From Chara braunii (taxonomy: Eukaryota; Streptophyta; Charophyceae; Charales; Characeae), in contig BFEA01000501.1 in NCBI GenBank assembly GCA_003427395.1, positions 347,798-371,154 of the forward strand: 23,357 nucleotides of DNA, given 5' to 3'. Of the stretch, positions 1-10,691 are shown piece by piece. Every line of letters starts with the position of its first letter. Position 1 is the stretch's first letter. The translations under genes were made by a program, and so were the position numbers. The notes under the pieces are model-generated. The model was not told the origin of the DNA, did not search any database, and was given only the letters and a program-made list of their open reading frames with translations.

Positions 1-910
1 GGTATTGCACCGGTACTTCCATGGATGATCTTTGATGTAATCTTGGTGATCTAGCCTACTCAAACTCTTGTTTTTCACTCCCACACTAGTAGGTAGTGCA
101 CCGCTACTTCCATGAATGATGTTTGATCCAATCTTGGTAATGTAGCCTACTCAAACTCTTGTTTTTCACTCACCCACTAATAGGTAGTGCACCGCTACTT
201 CCATGGATGATCTTTGAGCCAATTTTGGTGATCTAGCCTACTCAAACTCTTGTTTTTCACTCACACATTAGTAGGTAGTGCACCGCTACTTCCATGGATG
301 ATCTTTGAGGCAATTTTGGTGATCTAGCCTACTCACACTCAGGTTTTTCACTCACACACTAGTAGGTAGTGCACCGCTACTTCTATGGATGATCTTTGAT
401 GCAATCTTGGTGATCTAGCCTACTCACACTCATACTTTTCACTCACACACTAGTAGGTAGTGCACCGCTACTTCCATGAACGATCTTTGATGCAATCTTG
501 GCGATCTAGCCTACTCACACTCATGCTTTTCACCCACACACTAGTAGGGAGTGCACCGCTACTTCCATGGATGATGTTTGATGCAATCTTGGTGATCTAG
601 CCTACTCAAACTCTTGTTTTTCACTCATACACTAGTAGGTAGTGCACCGCTATTTCCACGAATGATGTTTGATCCAATCTTGGTGATCTTGCGTACTCAC
701 ACTCATGCTTTTCACTCACACACTAGTAGGTAGTGCACCGCTACCTCCATGGATGATCTTTGAAACAATCTTGGTGATCTAGCCTACTCAAGTTCATGCC
801 TTTCACTCAGGCACTAATACGGAGTGCACCGCTTCTTTCATGGATGACCTTTGGTTCAACCAAGGTGATCTAGCCTACTTAGACTCTTGCTTTCACTCAC
901 ATGATAGTTT
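1..910. repeat. Satellite array 1: ten tandem 91-bp units
   Basis: The landmark GGTAGTGCACCGCTACTTCC, with minor changes, begins at 1, 92, 183, 274, 365, 456, 547, 638, 729 and 820. The period is exactly 91 bp with no net indel. Units differ by scattered substitutions; the last unit (820-910) is the most diverged, as expected at an array edge. The array starts at or before the window edge. No unit encodes a conserved protein. Confidence 0.97.
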
Positions 911-2960
911 TCATGTTCCGGATCTTACTTAGATGATCTCCCCTCAATGTGTATGTGCCCTTCACTAGCTCTAGCTTCTCATTTTCATGTTCGTGTGTGA
1001 TGTGATGTTCCGGATCTTGCTTAGTTGATCTCTTCTCTATGTGCATGTGCTTTTTACTAGTTCGAGTTTCTCATTGTCATGTTCATGTATGATATGATGT
1101 TCCGAATCTTACTTAGATGATCTCCCCTCTATGTGTATGTACTCTCCAATAGTTCTAGCTTCTCATTGTCATGTTCATGTATGATGTGATGTTCCGGATC
1201 TTATTCATTTGATCTCTTCTCTATGTGCATATGTTTTCCACTAGCTCTAACTTCTCATTGTCATGTTCATGGGTGATGTGATGTTTCGGATCTTACTTAG
1301 ATGATCCCTCCTTTATGTGTGTGTGCTCTCCACTAGCTCTAGCTTCTCATTGTCATGTTCATGTGTGTTGTGATGTTCCGGTTCTTACTTAGATGATCTC
1401 TTCTCTATGTGCATGTACTTCCCACTAGTTCTAGCTTGTCATTGTCATGTTTATGTATGATGTAATGTTTCGGATGTTACTTCGATGATCTCTACTCTAT
1501 GTGCATGTGCTTTCCACTAGTTCTAGCTTCTCATTGTCGTGTTCATATGTGTTGTGATGTTCCGATTCTTACTTAGATGATCTCTTCTCTATGTACATGT
1601 GCTTCCCACTAGTTCTAGTTTCTCATTGTCATGTTCATGTGTGATGTGATGTTCCGGATCTTACTTAGATGATCTCTCCTCTATGTGTATGTGCTTTCCA
1701 CTAAGCTCTAGCTTCTCATTGTCAAGTTTATGTTTGATGTGATGTTCCGTATCTTACTTAGTTGATCTCTTCTCCATGTGCATGTGCTTCCTCTAGTTCT
1801 AGCTTCCCATTATCATGTTTATGTGTGTTGTGATGTTCCGAATCTTACTTAGATGATCTCTCCTCTATGTGCATGTGCTTTCGTCTAGTTGTAGCTTCTC
1901 ATTGTCATGTTCATGTGTGTTGTGCTGTTCCGGATCTTACTTGGTTGATCTCTTCTCCATGTGCATGTGCTTCCTCTAGTACTAGCTTCCCATTGTCATG
2001 TTCATGTGTGTTGAGATGTTCCGGATCTTACTTAGGTGATCTCTCCTCTATATGTATGTGTTTTCCTCTAGTTCTAGCTTCTCATTGTCATGTTCATATT
2101 TGTTGTGATGTTCTGAATCTTAGTTAGATGATCTCTTCTCTATGTGCATGTGCTTTCCTTTAGTTCTAGCTTCTCATTGTCATGTTCATGTATAATGTGA
2201 TGTTCCGGATCGTACTTAGTTGATGTCTTCTCTATGTGCATGTGCTTTCCACTAGTTCTAGCTTCTCATTGTCATGTCCATGCTTGATGGTGATGTTCCG
2301 GATCTTACTTAGTTGATCTCTTCTCTATGTGCATGTGCTTTCCACTAGTTCTAGCTTCTCATTGTCATGTTCATGTATGTTGTGATATTCCGGATCTTAC
2401 TTAGATAATTTGTCCTCTATGTGTATGTGTTCTCCACTAGTTCTAGCTTCTCATTGTCAAATTCATGCCTGCTGAGATGTTCCGAATCTTACTTAGTTGA
2501 TCTCTTCTCTATGTGCATGTGCGTTCCACTAGTTCTAGCTTCTCATTGTCATGATCTTGTGTGTTGTGATTATCCGGTTCTTACTTAGATGATCTCCCCT
2601 CCATGTGTATGTGTTCTCCACTAGCTCTAGCTTCTCATTGTCAAGTTCATGCTTGATGTGATGTTCCTGTTCCTACTTAGTTGACCTCTCCCCTATGTGC
2701 ATGTGCTTTCGTTCTAGCTTCTCATCGACAAGTTCATGTGTATTGTAATATTCTGGTTCCTACTTAGTTGATCTTTCCTTTATGTGTATGTGCTTCTCAC
2801 TAGTGCTAGCTTCTCATTGTCAAGTTCTTGAATGTTGTAATGTTCCAGTTCTTACTTAATTGATCTCTCCTCTATGTGTATGTGCCTTTCACTTGTCTAG
2901 CTTCTCATCGTCAAGTTCATGTATGATGAAGTGTCCCAAGTCATACTTATTTGATCTTTC
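911..2960. repeat. Satellite array 2: about 23 tandem 92-bp units
   Basis: The landmark TTCCGGATCTTACTTAGATG recurs at 916, 1008, 1100, 1192, 1284, 1376, 1468, 1560, 1652, 1745, 1836, 1928, 2019, 2111, 2203, 2296, 2388, 2480, 2572, 2664, 2751, 2843 and 2934. Steps are almost all 92 bp, with a few of 91 or 93 and one of 87. Each unit also carries TTCTAGCTTCTCATTGTCATG. Divergence rises towards the right end. A short open frame at 1867-2127 is only repeat read-through. It directly follows the 91-bp array. Confidence 0.97.
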
Positions 2961-3029
2961 ACTATGGGATGGGTGACCGACATTTGGCTGCTACTACGGG
3001 GAGCTGATTTGATTAGGACTAGAAGTCAT

Positions 3030-3074
3030 TCTGTCTCTCTCTCTCTCTCTCTGTCTGTCTCTCCCTCTCTCTCT

Positions 3075-3127
<53 letters not shown>

Positions 3128-3193
3128 CCTCTCTCTCCCCCTTACTCTTTCCCTCCCCCTTCGCCTTGCCCTCTCTCTCCTTCTCTTTTTCCC
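3030..3193. repeat. CT-rich microsatellite
   Basis: Long runs of (CT)n on the plus strand are interrupted by G, CC and TTT. The tract lies about 70 bp beyond the end of the 92-bp array. The Ser/Leu and Arg/Glu open frames on its two strands are artefacts of the dinucleotide repeat. Confidence 0.95.
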
Positions 3194-4661
3194 TCACTTG
3201 GCACATGACTAACCTTTCTCCCCTCACTTGGTACATTGCCAGGGTGTGAACGGTAAGAAGAGATCAGACCTCACTTGGTGGAGAAAGAGGGCAAGGGGAG
3301 GGTAGCCGGTCCCTTGTGCCACCAAGAAGGCAAAAAAAAAGGACGTTGGAAAAGTGAGAGAGGACGAGTTCCGGAGAAAAGTATAAGTTAAAGCGAGGTC
3401 AGTTTGACTCAATCATCTCCCCGACTGCATGACTATGAGAAGAGGATGGGCTGATTGAGCAAGAAAAAAAGAACAAAGAGCAGCCAAAGAGCATGGAAAA
3501 AATAGGCATGTGGGAAGGGCTATGTGTTGACCCCCAACGGGGGATTGTATGGATCTTTGCTTTGTGTGGGATTGTGCAGGTGAGTGAAGGTTAAGGATGC
3601 CTTGAGCGGGATAGGGCCGGGAGGAACCGGGCATCAATTGAAAAGGGAAGAGGGGCAAAGGGGCTACGGGACCCTTAGCATAAAGCCAACCCATGAAAAT
3701 GGTCTTAGCGTTTGAGATTTGGAGTGTTGATGAGGGAGTGTACTACAATTTTGCCAAAGGAAATGTGACGTTATGTGTGGATGCATGTAAAGGCCCGAAA
3801 AGACTAAGGCCCTCTAAGGGGCCTGCTTCAATAAGTTGAGTTTGAATTATGAGATCCGAGGGGTGCATAGAGGCGAGGGGGAGGACGGCTTTGTTGCAAC
3901 CCGATGACGCTGTAGGAACACAAGGGTTAGAGAAATGGGGCGCGGCTTAAGGATGATGCTTAGTCTGCGCACAAAAGAAGAAAACTCTCAAAGAACCCTT
4001 GGACTGCTTGCGTATTGGAAGGAGCAATTGCTTGAGAAAACGACAAAGAATCAAGAAAAAAATCAGTGCTACGGAATGACCAGCGAGACTACCACCCGGC
4101 GTGAGGCTGAGCTACATCCCCAATGTCAAAGCTCCCTCGCGCGATGGCCCACCCCCATCCATCTCAAAGCACTAGGCGGGGGTGACTCTGGGACGAACGG
4201 CCCACGCCCTGAGCATGAGTGTGGGCGGGCCGAGCCAACTGGGACCCACAGTGGGGTCGACTAAGGCTCGAAAGTCTACCGGGGTTTGGCCCTACACCGC
4301 GCAAGCCACTGATCCCACTCTGCCCCAAACTGCTCACCCCACTTCCGCAGCGCTGCCCGAATGGCCATATGTCGTAGAAGATGTATTGCATTGATGTTAC
4401 CGCTGAAAACGGCGACGGTCGACACGTGGTTGATTCCAGGTGCGGACAACCGACGATAAGTCGATGCTTCGGCAAGAAAGAGTGTCTGACGGTGAGCCGT
4501 AAAACGGAATTCCACCGTTGCGTACACCCCCGTTGTGCTGAAGAACTGTGCGAATCGGAGAAGATCTGGACTGATCCGCGGGTGACAGACTTGCCGGATT
4601 GCCGAGATGTCGCCACGTGGCGCCAGCATGTGATCGCCGAGAGCTCGCTCGGTGGAAAAAC
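3194..4661. other. No gene recognised; possible 3' LTR or flank of element A
   Basis: Several short open frames occur on both strands but none shows a domain, a composition bias or a family resemblance I can support. A small CCCCC/GGGGG hairpin lies at 3531-3543. Because element A ends near 4662 on the minus strand, its 3' LTR would be expected here. I could not find a convincing copy of the sequence next to its primer site (10692 onward); only a 12-base match is shared. Confidence 0.5.
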
Positions 4662-6023
4662 TCACGACGATGGCGACGGGGACGGAGTAAGAGAAACGGC
4701 GAGAGATGCAGGAGGAGGAGAGGGCGATAAAGAGTTGTCGTCCTCCTCTGTAGTGAAGGAGGAAGCAGACGCAACTGGAGATGGAGAGGAGAGGAGGGGC
4801 CTCAGATAGGACGCGTGGCGAGTGATCGGACGAGCCCATCGACTGCCGGAGCCGAAACATCGTGGCGCTAGCTTACTCTCGCGAGCACATTTCCTTACCT
4901 GCACGATGTCCCCCAATTTATACTGGGGCCGCGGTCCGGCATTCCCATTTCGGGCTTCGTAGCTACGGATTTGTCGGTCGTGGGCCAACTTAGTCTTTTT
5001 TGGGCGCTTTCGGGCTAGTCGGGGAAGGGGCCGTTCCATCAGTTCCATGTGTCGCTTGGCCTTGTCCCGAACCGTGATCCTTGTGGGCCGCCAGTTCAAT
5101 GAGGATTCATCGGGGAGGCTCGGTATCGAAACACAAGTTACGCTATTGGTTCGTAGTTGAAAGGGGCTAAGGCCCGTTGATTCGTGGGGCGTTCCTCGAT
5201 GGACCGCTAGGATGTGATCTACGATATCGGGCCAGGGCCTCGAGTTTCGTCGTAGTGCTGTCTTTATCACTCGATTTGCGTTTTCTACCAGCCCGTTAGA
5301 CTGCGACATGTGGGGTGCAGTATTCCGGATGGCGACACCGTATATGACCAGGTTCCTCAAAACTTCCCTTCTGAATTCTACCCCATTATCGGTCAGGATT
5401 CCCTTTGTGTCCTGGTGCATTCCTAGAAAACGGTTGACGTATCGCGCAATTTCAGCCGCCTGTCGTGTTCGACACAGATATGCCTCAATCCATTTCGAGA
5501 AATGATCTACAAACACCAGTAGGATTGAATACTCGCAGCTATTAGGTCCAGGGGGCACCACAATATCGGTAGTGTCCATACTAACCCTTTGAAAATGTCG
5601 TTCGACTACCGTTGGCACTATCGATCTTGGTGGCTGAATTGGCGCCTTGTCAGCAGTGCAGACTTGGCAGTTCTGGACGATGAACTTAACATCGTTGCAA
5701 ATGTTGGACCAATACCATTCATTTTTATCGATTGTCGCTTCCGTGATCCGTACGGCAAAATGGGTTGCAGTTTCCTCATGCGCCGTCTTAACCCAGTCAT
5801 ACCTCATGAATGGGTGCGACACTACCATCCAAATCCCACTACCATCCGTCTTCCGTTTTTCTAACCGACCCTCGTTCGAGCTATAGTCTCGATCCCTTTC
5901 ATTGATCCTCCTCAGGTCTTCCTTAGTCAAGTCGTGGAGGGGGTTACCTACTAAGGTCGCGATTAAGGCGATGTCCGTCCATACCTCGGCCCTTCTAAAT
6001 TTCCGGGTCTTCTCTAACCCTTC
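4662..6023 (-). pseudogene. Element A integrase, catalytic triad preserved
   Basis: The open part runs 5930-4662 and is in frame with coding sequence upstream as far as the stop at 6024. Numbered from 5930, an HHCC zinc-binding domain is visible (H51, H57, C88, C91; CQVC at the end). The retroviral-type core follows, with D119 in SMDTTD, D181 in LTDNGVEF and E216 in GLVENAN; the last two are 34 residues apart, as expected for a DDE integrase. A C-terminal LGDIVQVRKCARESKLAP stretch around 339-356 resembles the start of the GPY/F module, after which similarity fades into a Ser/Pro-rich tail. Integrase inserts the cDNA into the host genome. This is the best-preserved piece of element A, but it has no intact start and depends on a broken polyprotein. 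Confidence 0.93.
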
Positions 6024-6338
6024 TTACGTGGCGTCAAGAAACCGAGCCTCGGTCGGGATCTTATCAACCCGACACAAGGGGCACAACCAAGGCTTATCGC
6101 TATTTCTGTACTGGATGCATGAGCCGTGGGCTCGTGCGACACACTGCCGACAATCTACCCATTCTGCATATCCTTCCCCACTAGGACGCATAGGGATCGA
6201 GTAGTAGACATGAGAGATCGCTTCACAAAAATAACAAAATTTGTCGGGTAGGGAGAGGAGAGAGGAGGACGAGAGGGGAGAGAGAGGAATTGCAAGATTA
6301 CCTCCGTCACCCATTGCCACTTGTCTGCTTCCTGCCAC
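6024..6338 (-). pseudogene. PHD-like C4HC3 zinc finger between RNase H and integrase
   Basis: Numbered from 6338, the frame shows C35-x2-C38, C63-x2-C66, H71-x2-C74 and C86-x2-C89, with W84 two residues before the last CxxC (PWLCPLC). The C4HC3 order and the placed Trp are the hallmarks of PHD fingers, which commonly read histone H3 tails. Spacings of 24 residues after the first pair and 11 before the last are slightly outside the usual PHD ranges. After one TAA stop (6024-6026) the same frame runs straight into the integrase, so the finger was probably fused to the integrase N-terminus. The first 30 residues are probably not genuine, because a frameshift lies near 6330-6400. A generic zinc ribbon is the alternative. 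Confidence 0.72.
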
Positions 6339-6409
6339 GTGGAAGGACTGCCACCTGTCTGTACTTGGGTCCGTTCGCCGATCCCGGTTTCTTCCACGAA
6401 ATGATTTCT

Positions 6410-6760
6410 TCTCCTTTAGGTACCCTTGCTGGTCGATGCAGACGTGTCAGCCCGTCCACGTTGTCGTGCCTCTCTGTCTTTCAATGGATGATGTCAAAAT
6501 TGTACTCCTGGAGGCGCACAGCCCATCGTCCAATCATACCCGTGTAATTAGTGAGTCTCTTTAGTGCCAGCAATGGCTCGTCGTCTGGAGGAACTTATGT
6601 CCGTAGAGATACGGATGGAAGTGTTGAATCCCCCAGACCACTGCGTAGCATTCGCCTTGCGGGGCTGAATCGTTTCTCCGTTCGTCTGGCACTGTACGGG
6701 ACGTGTGCTCGATGACGTGTTCTCGGTCGTCGTTCCTCTTCTGCGCTAGATAGCGGAAAT
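6410..6760 (-). pseudogene. Element A RNase H and tether, frameshifted
   Basis: The first RNase H block (FITDWQSEAISAI) is in the RT frame and ends at a stop at 6746. A one-base loss near 6748 moves the path to the next frame, which carries GECYAVVWGIQHF and PYLYGHKF. The catalytic Asp of the first block and Glu of the second are present. A further small deletion near 6575 destroys the TDH block that carries the next catalytic Asp. The following tether (IGRWAVRLQEYNFDIIH, then a stop at 6481-6483, then NVDGLTRLHRP) is in a third frame. RNase H would remove the RNA strand during reverse transcription; this copy cannot. Confidence 0.88.
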
Positions 6761-7996
6761 CGCCTCCGACTGCCAGTCCGTGATGAAAATAAACGGCTTC
6801 GCAGGGTCTGGTCGGATCAAAATAGGCGTTGTCGCCAGGGCGTCCTTGAGGGTGGAGAAGGCCTGCTTGCACTCGGCGTCCCAGCTGAGAGGCTGGTCCT
6901 TCCGTAGCAAGTTCGTTAGGGGCCGTGCTATCGCGGCAAAACCCTTGATGAAACGACGGTAGTACGATGCTAGCACCAAGAAGGCTCGAGCCTGCGTTAG
7001 TGACGTAGGAACAGGGGCGTCTTTTACCGCTGCGACCTTCCTCGAATCTGCCCGCAGCCCTCCACGTGTCACCACGTAACCCAAGAACGAGATTTTCGAG
7101 AGAAAAAACTCGCTCTTCTCGAGCGCGATCTTGAACCCTGCATCTCTCAGAGCTCCCAAGATCCACTCGATGTGCTGTGCATGCCCTTGATAGGTCTCCG
7201 AGTAGACCAGGATATCATTCATGTACACGATGACGCAAAAGTTGATTATCCCCTGAGTTAGCCGTGTCTTGTTGACAAAGTTCTGGAACGTCACGTTTAT
7301 AGCTCACTGAAACGTGGCAAGCGCGTTGCAAATTCCCATCGGACACCAAACCCACTGCCACGTGCCTTCAAACAATACGAAGACTGTTTTCGGTCGATCT
7401 TCCTCCTTAACTAGAATGTGATGGAAGCCGTGACGAATATCAAACTTACTAAAATAATTAGCACACCCAATTGCATCAAGTTAATCATCAATCCTGGGAA
7501 GGGGGTACACATCTTTGATCGTGATATCATTCAGCTTACGATAATCGATGCATATACAAATTGATCCGTTCTTTTTTGGCACTAATACCACCGGAAATGA
7601 CAACGGCCTAGTGGCCGGTTCTCTCTAACCATTGACCTCGAATTCCCGGATCCGTTGGAGGGCCGTTTTTCGTTCTACCAGGGAGTACCTGTAGGGCTTG
7701 CAGTGGATCGGGGGATGGTTTTCGGTCTAGATTTCGTGCTGTATGACTAACGACATTCCGATGTATGTGTCCGTCACGCTGATCGCTCCTTGGTATTCTT
7801 TCAGGATATCTGCAATCAGGTGGTGTATTTCGTCGGGCACGTAGTGGGGCACATGCAATTCATACGATTGATCCCATATTCGTATATCGATCTGCTTCGT
7901 ATTTACTCGTCTGGTGGTTTCGGGCGGGGGTGCCGTGATGAACGAATGATCGGACTGCCAAAAGAATATCGTAACCATCATTTGTGCATCTTATTC
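6746..7996 (-). pseudogene. Element A reverse transcriptase, inactivated
   Basis: One frame carries all the Ty3/gypsy RT blocks: [20 protein letters not shown], the LPRIDD block, FSKFDIRHGFHHI with the first catalytic Asp, VKEEDRPKTVF, a degenerate CPMGICNALATFQ block, VYMNDILVYS and FLGYVVTRGGL. In-frame stops lie at 7991-7993 (TAA), 7727-7729 (TAG), 7625-7627 (TAG), 7481-7483 (TAA) and 7304-7306 (TGA). The catalytic YxDD box reads YMND, so one of the two essential Asp residues is Asn. The longest open piece is 7294-6746. The frame is the same as that of the protease domain upstream, pointing to one original Gag-Pol frame. It follows the protease part and precedes RNase H. Confidence 0.95.
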
Positions 7997-9874
7997 TCAG
8001 ATGGCCACGTGTTCCTCCGGGGTTACTCCGTCTCGAATGTCCTGCCATGGCACAGGTTTCATTGCGATTTTAATTCCGAGTCCGGTTATGAGGCGCTCAG
8101 GGGGTTCCAAAGAATCGGTCTCCGCCCCTAAGCATAACAATCGTATCTCTTTTGCAGGTGTCAAAAGAGATAGAGGAAGATTTGTGATGTCGCAAAAGTG
8201 TCTTTTGTCGTTATATCGTGCAAGGAGAGGGGAGATACCTTCGTACAGGGTTCGCGGGGGTTCCAAAGAATCAACCATCCTTGAAATCTGTACGAGAGGT
8301 TCACCCATAATCATTGCTTGCGTTCTTTGTAGATTTCGATCAGTCCGGATCAATGGTTTCACATTCGATTGTTGTACATGGTAATAGATATGTCGTTGCG
8401 CCATCTCAAGTATTACTGGATCGTCCTCGTCACTTTTGTCCGCATCCTTCAAGGATTGCTCACCGTCTGCAGAGTTATCCCAAGTGATTACGCGAAGAGT
8501 TCCTACCATTATTGGAGAAACTCGCGGAGTTACATTAGCGGTGGTACGAAGGGTCAACCTCATAGGTACAACATAGGACTTTCCTCCTGTATTTCGGAGG
8601 ACAATCGATCGCTTCTCGAAGTCTAGATTGACTCGCAAGGTCACAAGAGCGGGAAGGCCAAAAAGGACGTTGTAAGTGTTTACGTCTAAGACTACGACAT
8701 CTCCCAGAGCATGCACCTTTTCCAATCGAAAAGCAACATTGGTCATCCGTCCCACGGTTTTAATCTTCTCTTCATGTGCTGAAACGAGCTGATCTTTTTC
8801 CGCAAGCATGATCAAATCATTCTTTCTTCCTGCCTTCTCGACTACCCGTAATGAGATAGCCAAAACAGCGGCTCCAAAATCAACAATAGCATTGTATGAG
8901 ACTCCCCATACCTCGATATCACATTCGGCGGATTTCCATGGGATTGGTTTAATCCGTAGGAAGTGATCATCCTTCTGAATTAATCCTAACCGTATTGGGT
9001 CGAAAGTGTCCGGAACGTTCTCGTCTTGTGTTGGCCTTTTTGCTTTCGTGTTTGCTGTCCGGGCGAGGGTAAACCGTTTTCGATTCGCTTTGCAATGCTG
9101 CAACATGCGTTCATTAGCTTGTTCCGATATCGAGAGTAGATGACCGATCGAAAGAGAAATTCGATGATCTAAGGCCCGTACGATGTTTAAAATATCGATT
9201 TCTCCGGTGACAAAAGTGGGTCGTCTCGACTCTATTTCTCCTGGAGAAGGTCGCCACTCCGTGACTTCCCTTTGTTCCGGCGCGGGTCTAATCATTCCAA
9301 TCATCCCAAGGCCCGGATAATCAAGTGTCACATATTGATCCAATGGAATAAGCTTAGCGGCCTCCTCCATTGTAGCTAACGTGCTTCCACCTCCTTCTGT
9401 TTCCTCCATCAATGTTCCTACTCGTCCTGGTCCATTAGCGATCGGAGTTGCTGCTACCGGTGCAGCTCCGATCCGTGGTTGTGGGGGCCGATGAGGGCAA
9501 TCTTGGGCTATATGTCCAGGTTGATGACATGTGTAACAGACATTCCGATTGCCAAGAACCCCGACGGGAGGGGGTGCCGAAGCCAGCCCGTGTTGAATCG
9601 GGGCGCCACGCATCAGTATTGGTCGCATCGACCTCATCATCGCCTCTATTCGAGCATTGTGTTCCCGCTATTCCTTTTTGCTTTCCTGAATCAAGTCGAC
9701 TAGTGTTTTGGTTAGTTCCAATAAGGCGGAAGACTCATTTGGTCGTGCGGGATTTTCGATTGGTGGCGGGGGTGCTGTCATCACTGGAACGGGCATGCTT
9801 ATAACCACACTCGGGGTGGGTCGTTTGGGGGTAATCTGCTCCAGATAGGTGACAGGGCCAAACACAAACCCCAT
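7997..9874 (-). pseudogene. Element A Gag C-terminus, CCHC knuckle and aspartic protease
   Basis: Two open stretches in one frame (9874-9668 and 9640-7997) are separated by a single TAG at 9668-9670. The first is Pro-rich. The second starts with a CCHC knuckle, CYTCHQPGHIAQDC (C-x2-C-x4-H-x4-C), the nucleic-acid-binding motif of nucleocapsid. About 240 residues later there is a retropepsin-like fold with YNAIVDFGAAVLAIS, and FGLPAL near the expected second half. Retropepsins carry D-T/S-G at the active site; here it is D-F-G, likely inactivating. The frame ends in TGA at 7997-7999 followed two codons later by TAA, then continues as RT sequence. Confidence 0.88.
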
Positions 9875-9884
9875 GTTTTCGAAT

Positions 9885-10522
9885 TTATTTTGTAACGCGC
9901 CCAGCTAAGCTTTTGCTCTGGCTAGTTCGGCCCTCCCTAGGATAGCCTTCCCCTTCTCTGAAACTTGTGGCGAACTTTCGTTCCATTTCCTCAGCGGTTG
10001 CCATGATCTGTTGCAGCGTATGATTGATGGGGGAGAACTGTTTTGGCAGTTTTGCCCTCATCGTTCGACTGTGAAGTCCGTCGATGAATAAATCTCTGCC
10101 TACCTGTTCTCCTCGTTCAGTTTTCACAAACATTCGGTAAAATCGGTTTCGGTACTCGGTGACAGACTCGAGGGGTTTTTGAACTCGATCTTTAATCATA
10201 AAAAGGGCTTGTTCTCGGTGAATATAATCAAATCGGTTTAGAAAGTCTCGCTCGAAGGTCGGAGATCTACCCATACATAGGTGCTGAACCAATGATGAGC
10301 ATCCCCCCCTAATCGAGCGGGGATGTTCACCTATGCCTCGTTGTCATCGTACCGCTGAGCCTGGAGCGTGGCCAGCCATGCTCCATCAAGGTGATGTGCA
10401 GGGTCAAACAGATAGAGATCGGGTGGCGTCATGGGAGCCCGTGCTCGTGGTACGGGTTGATTAGGATTCATCAGTTGGTTGGGGTTCTGTTGTGGATTCA
10501 AGTTCTGTGGATTAGCGTTCAT
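9885..10522 (-). pseudogene. Element A Gag N-terminal and capsid part
   Basis: The start at 10522 opens an Asn/Pro/Gln-rich leader (MNANPQNLNPQQNPNQ). The frame stops at 10331-10333, but Gag-like residues continue past it (VNIPARLGGDAHHWF). A frameshift near 10290 then leads into the open stretch 10292-9885, which carries FERDFLNRFDYIHREQAL, VTEYRNRFYRMF and LFIDGLHSRTMRAKLP, typical of the Ty3/gypsy retrotransposon Gag domain. Gag would form the particle that packages the element RNA. The ATG is 156 nt past the primer site, consistent with a short leader. A second frameshift near 9880 leads back to the frame of the CCHC part. Confidence 0.85.
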
Positions 10523-10678
10523 GTTGGCCGCCCGTCAAGCCACAGACCGACTTATGGTAACGACTGTAAACGACGGGATCACGTCGATGAGCATTTCGGG
10601 GTCGAGGTCGTTCCCTGTTAGCCAGGTCGTTTCGATCTTGGTTACCATCCTACGAATCCTATAACCCTGCCACGTGTC

Positions 10679-10691
10679 GGCTCCGATACCA
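10679..10691 (-). other. Primer-binding site, initiator-Met tRNA type (element A)
   Basis: The minus strand reads TGGTATCGGAGCC, 12 of 13 bases complementary to the 3' end of the plant initiator tRNA-Met (usual PBS TGGTATCAGAGCC). It lies just upstream of the Gag start in the element orientation, so the 5' LTR should end immediately beyond 10691. Confidence 0.85.

Larger units (their letters stand above)
4662..10691 (-). mobile_element. Element A: decayed Ty3/gypsy LTR retrotransposon
   Basis: Reading the minus strand gives, in order, a tRNA-iMet primer site (10691-10679), Gag (from 10522), a CCHC zinc knuckle, an aspartic-protease-like domain, reverse transcriptase, RNase H, a PHD-like zinc finger and integrase (to about 4662). 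RT and RNase H preceding integrase is the Ty3/gypsy order. The reading path needs several frame changes and crosses about ten in-frame stops, so no complete polyprotein can be made. The exact LTRs and target-site duplication were not identified, so the outer limits are those of the recognisable internal part. Confidence 0.93.

Noticed and set aside
1867-2127. Cys-rich 86-codon open frame in the satellite
   Set aside because: It only reads through three 92-bp units; residues repeat with the monomer and no start context or domain exists.
2964-3236. Leu/Ser-rich and Arg/Glu-rich open frames
   Set aside because: Both are translations of the CT microsatellite.
4093-4104. CACCCGGCGTGA shared with 10698-10709 as matching LTR ends of element A
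   Set aside because: The position is suggestive, but sequence on both sides does not align, so a 3' LTR cannot be called from 12 bases.
4107-4121. 15-base match to the 5' end of a tRNA-Ala (GGGGATGTAGCTCAG on the minus strand)
   Set aside because: No cloverleaf follows: no anticodon arm, no B box and no acceptor complement downstream. At most a tRNA-derived scrap or chance.
4276-4860. 194-codon minus-strand frame after the integrase
   Set aside because: It overlaps the integrase tail in another frame and shows no recognisable domain; it could be LTR-proximal sequence.
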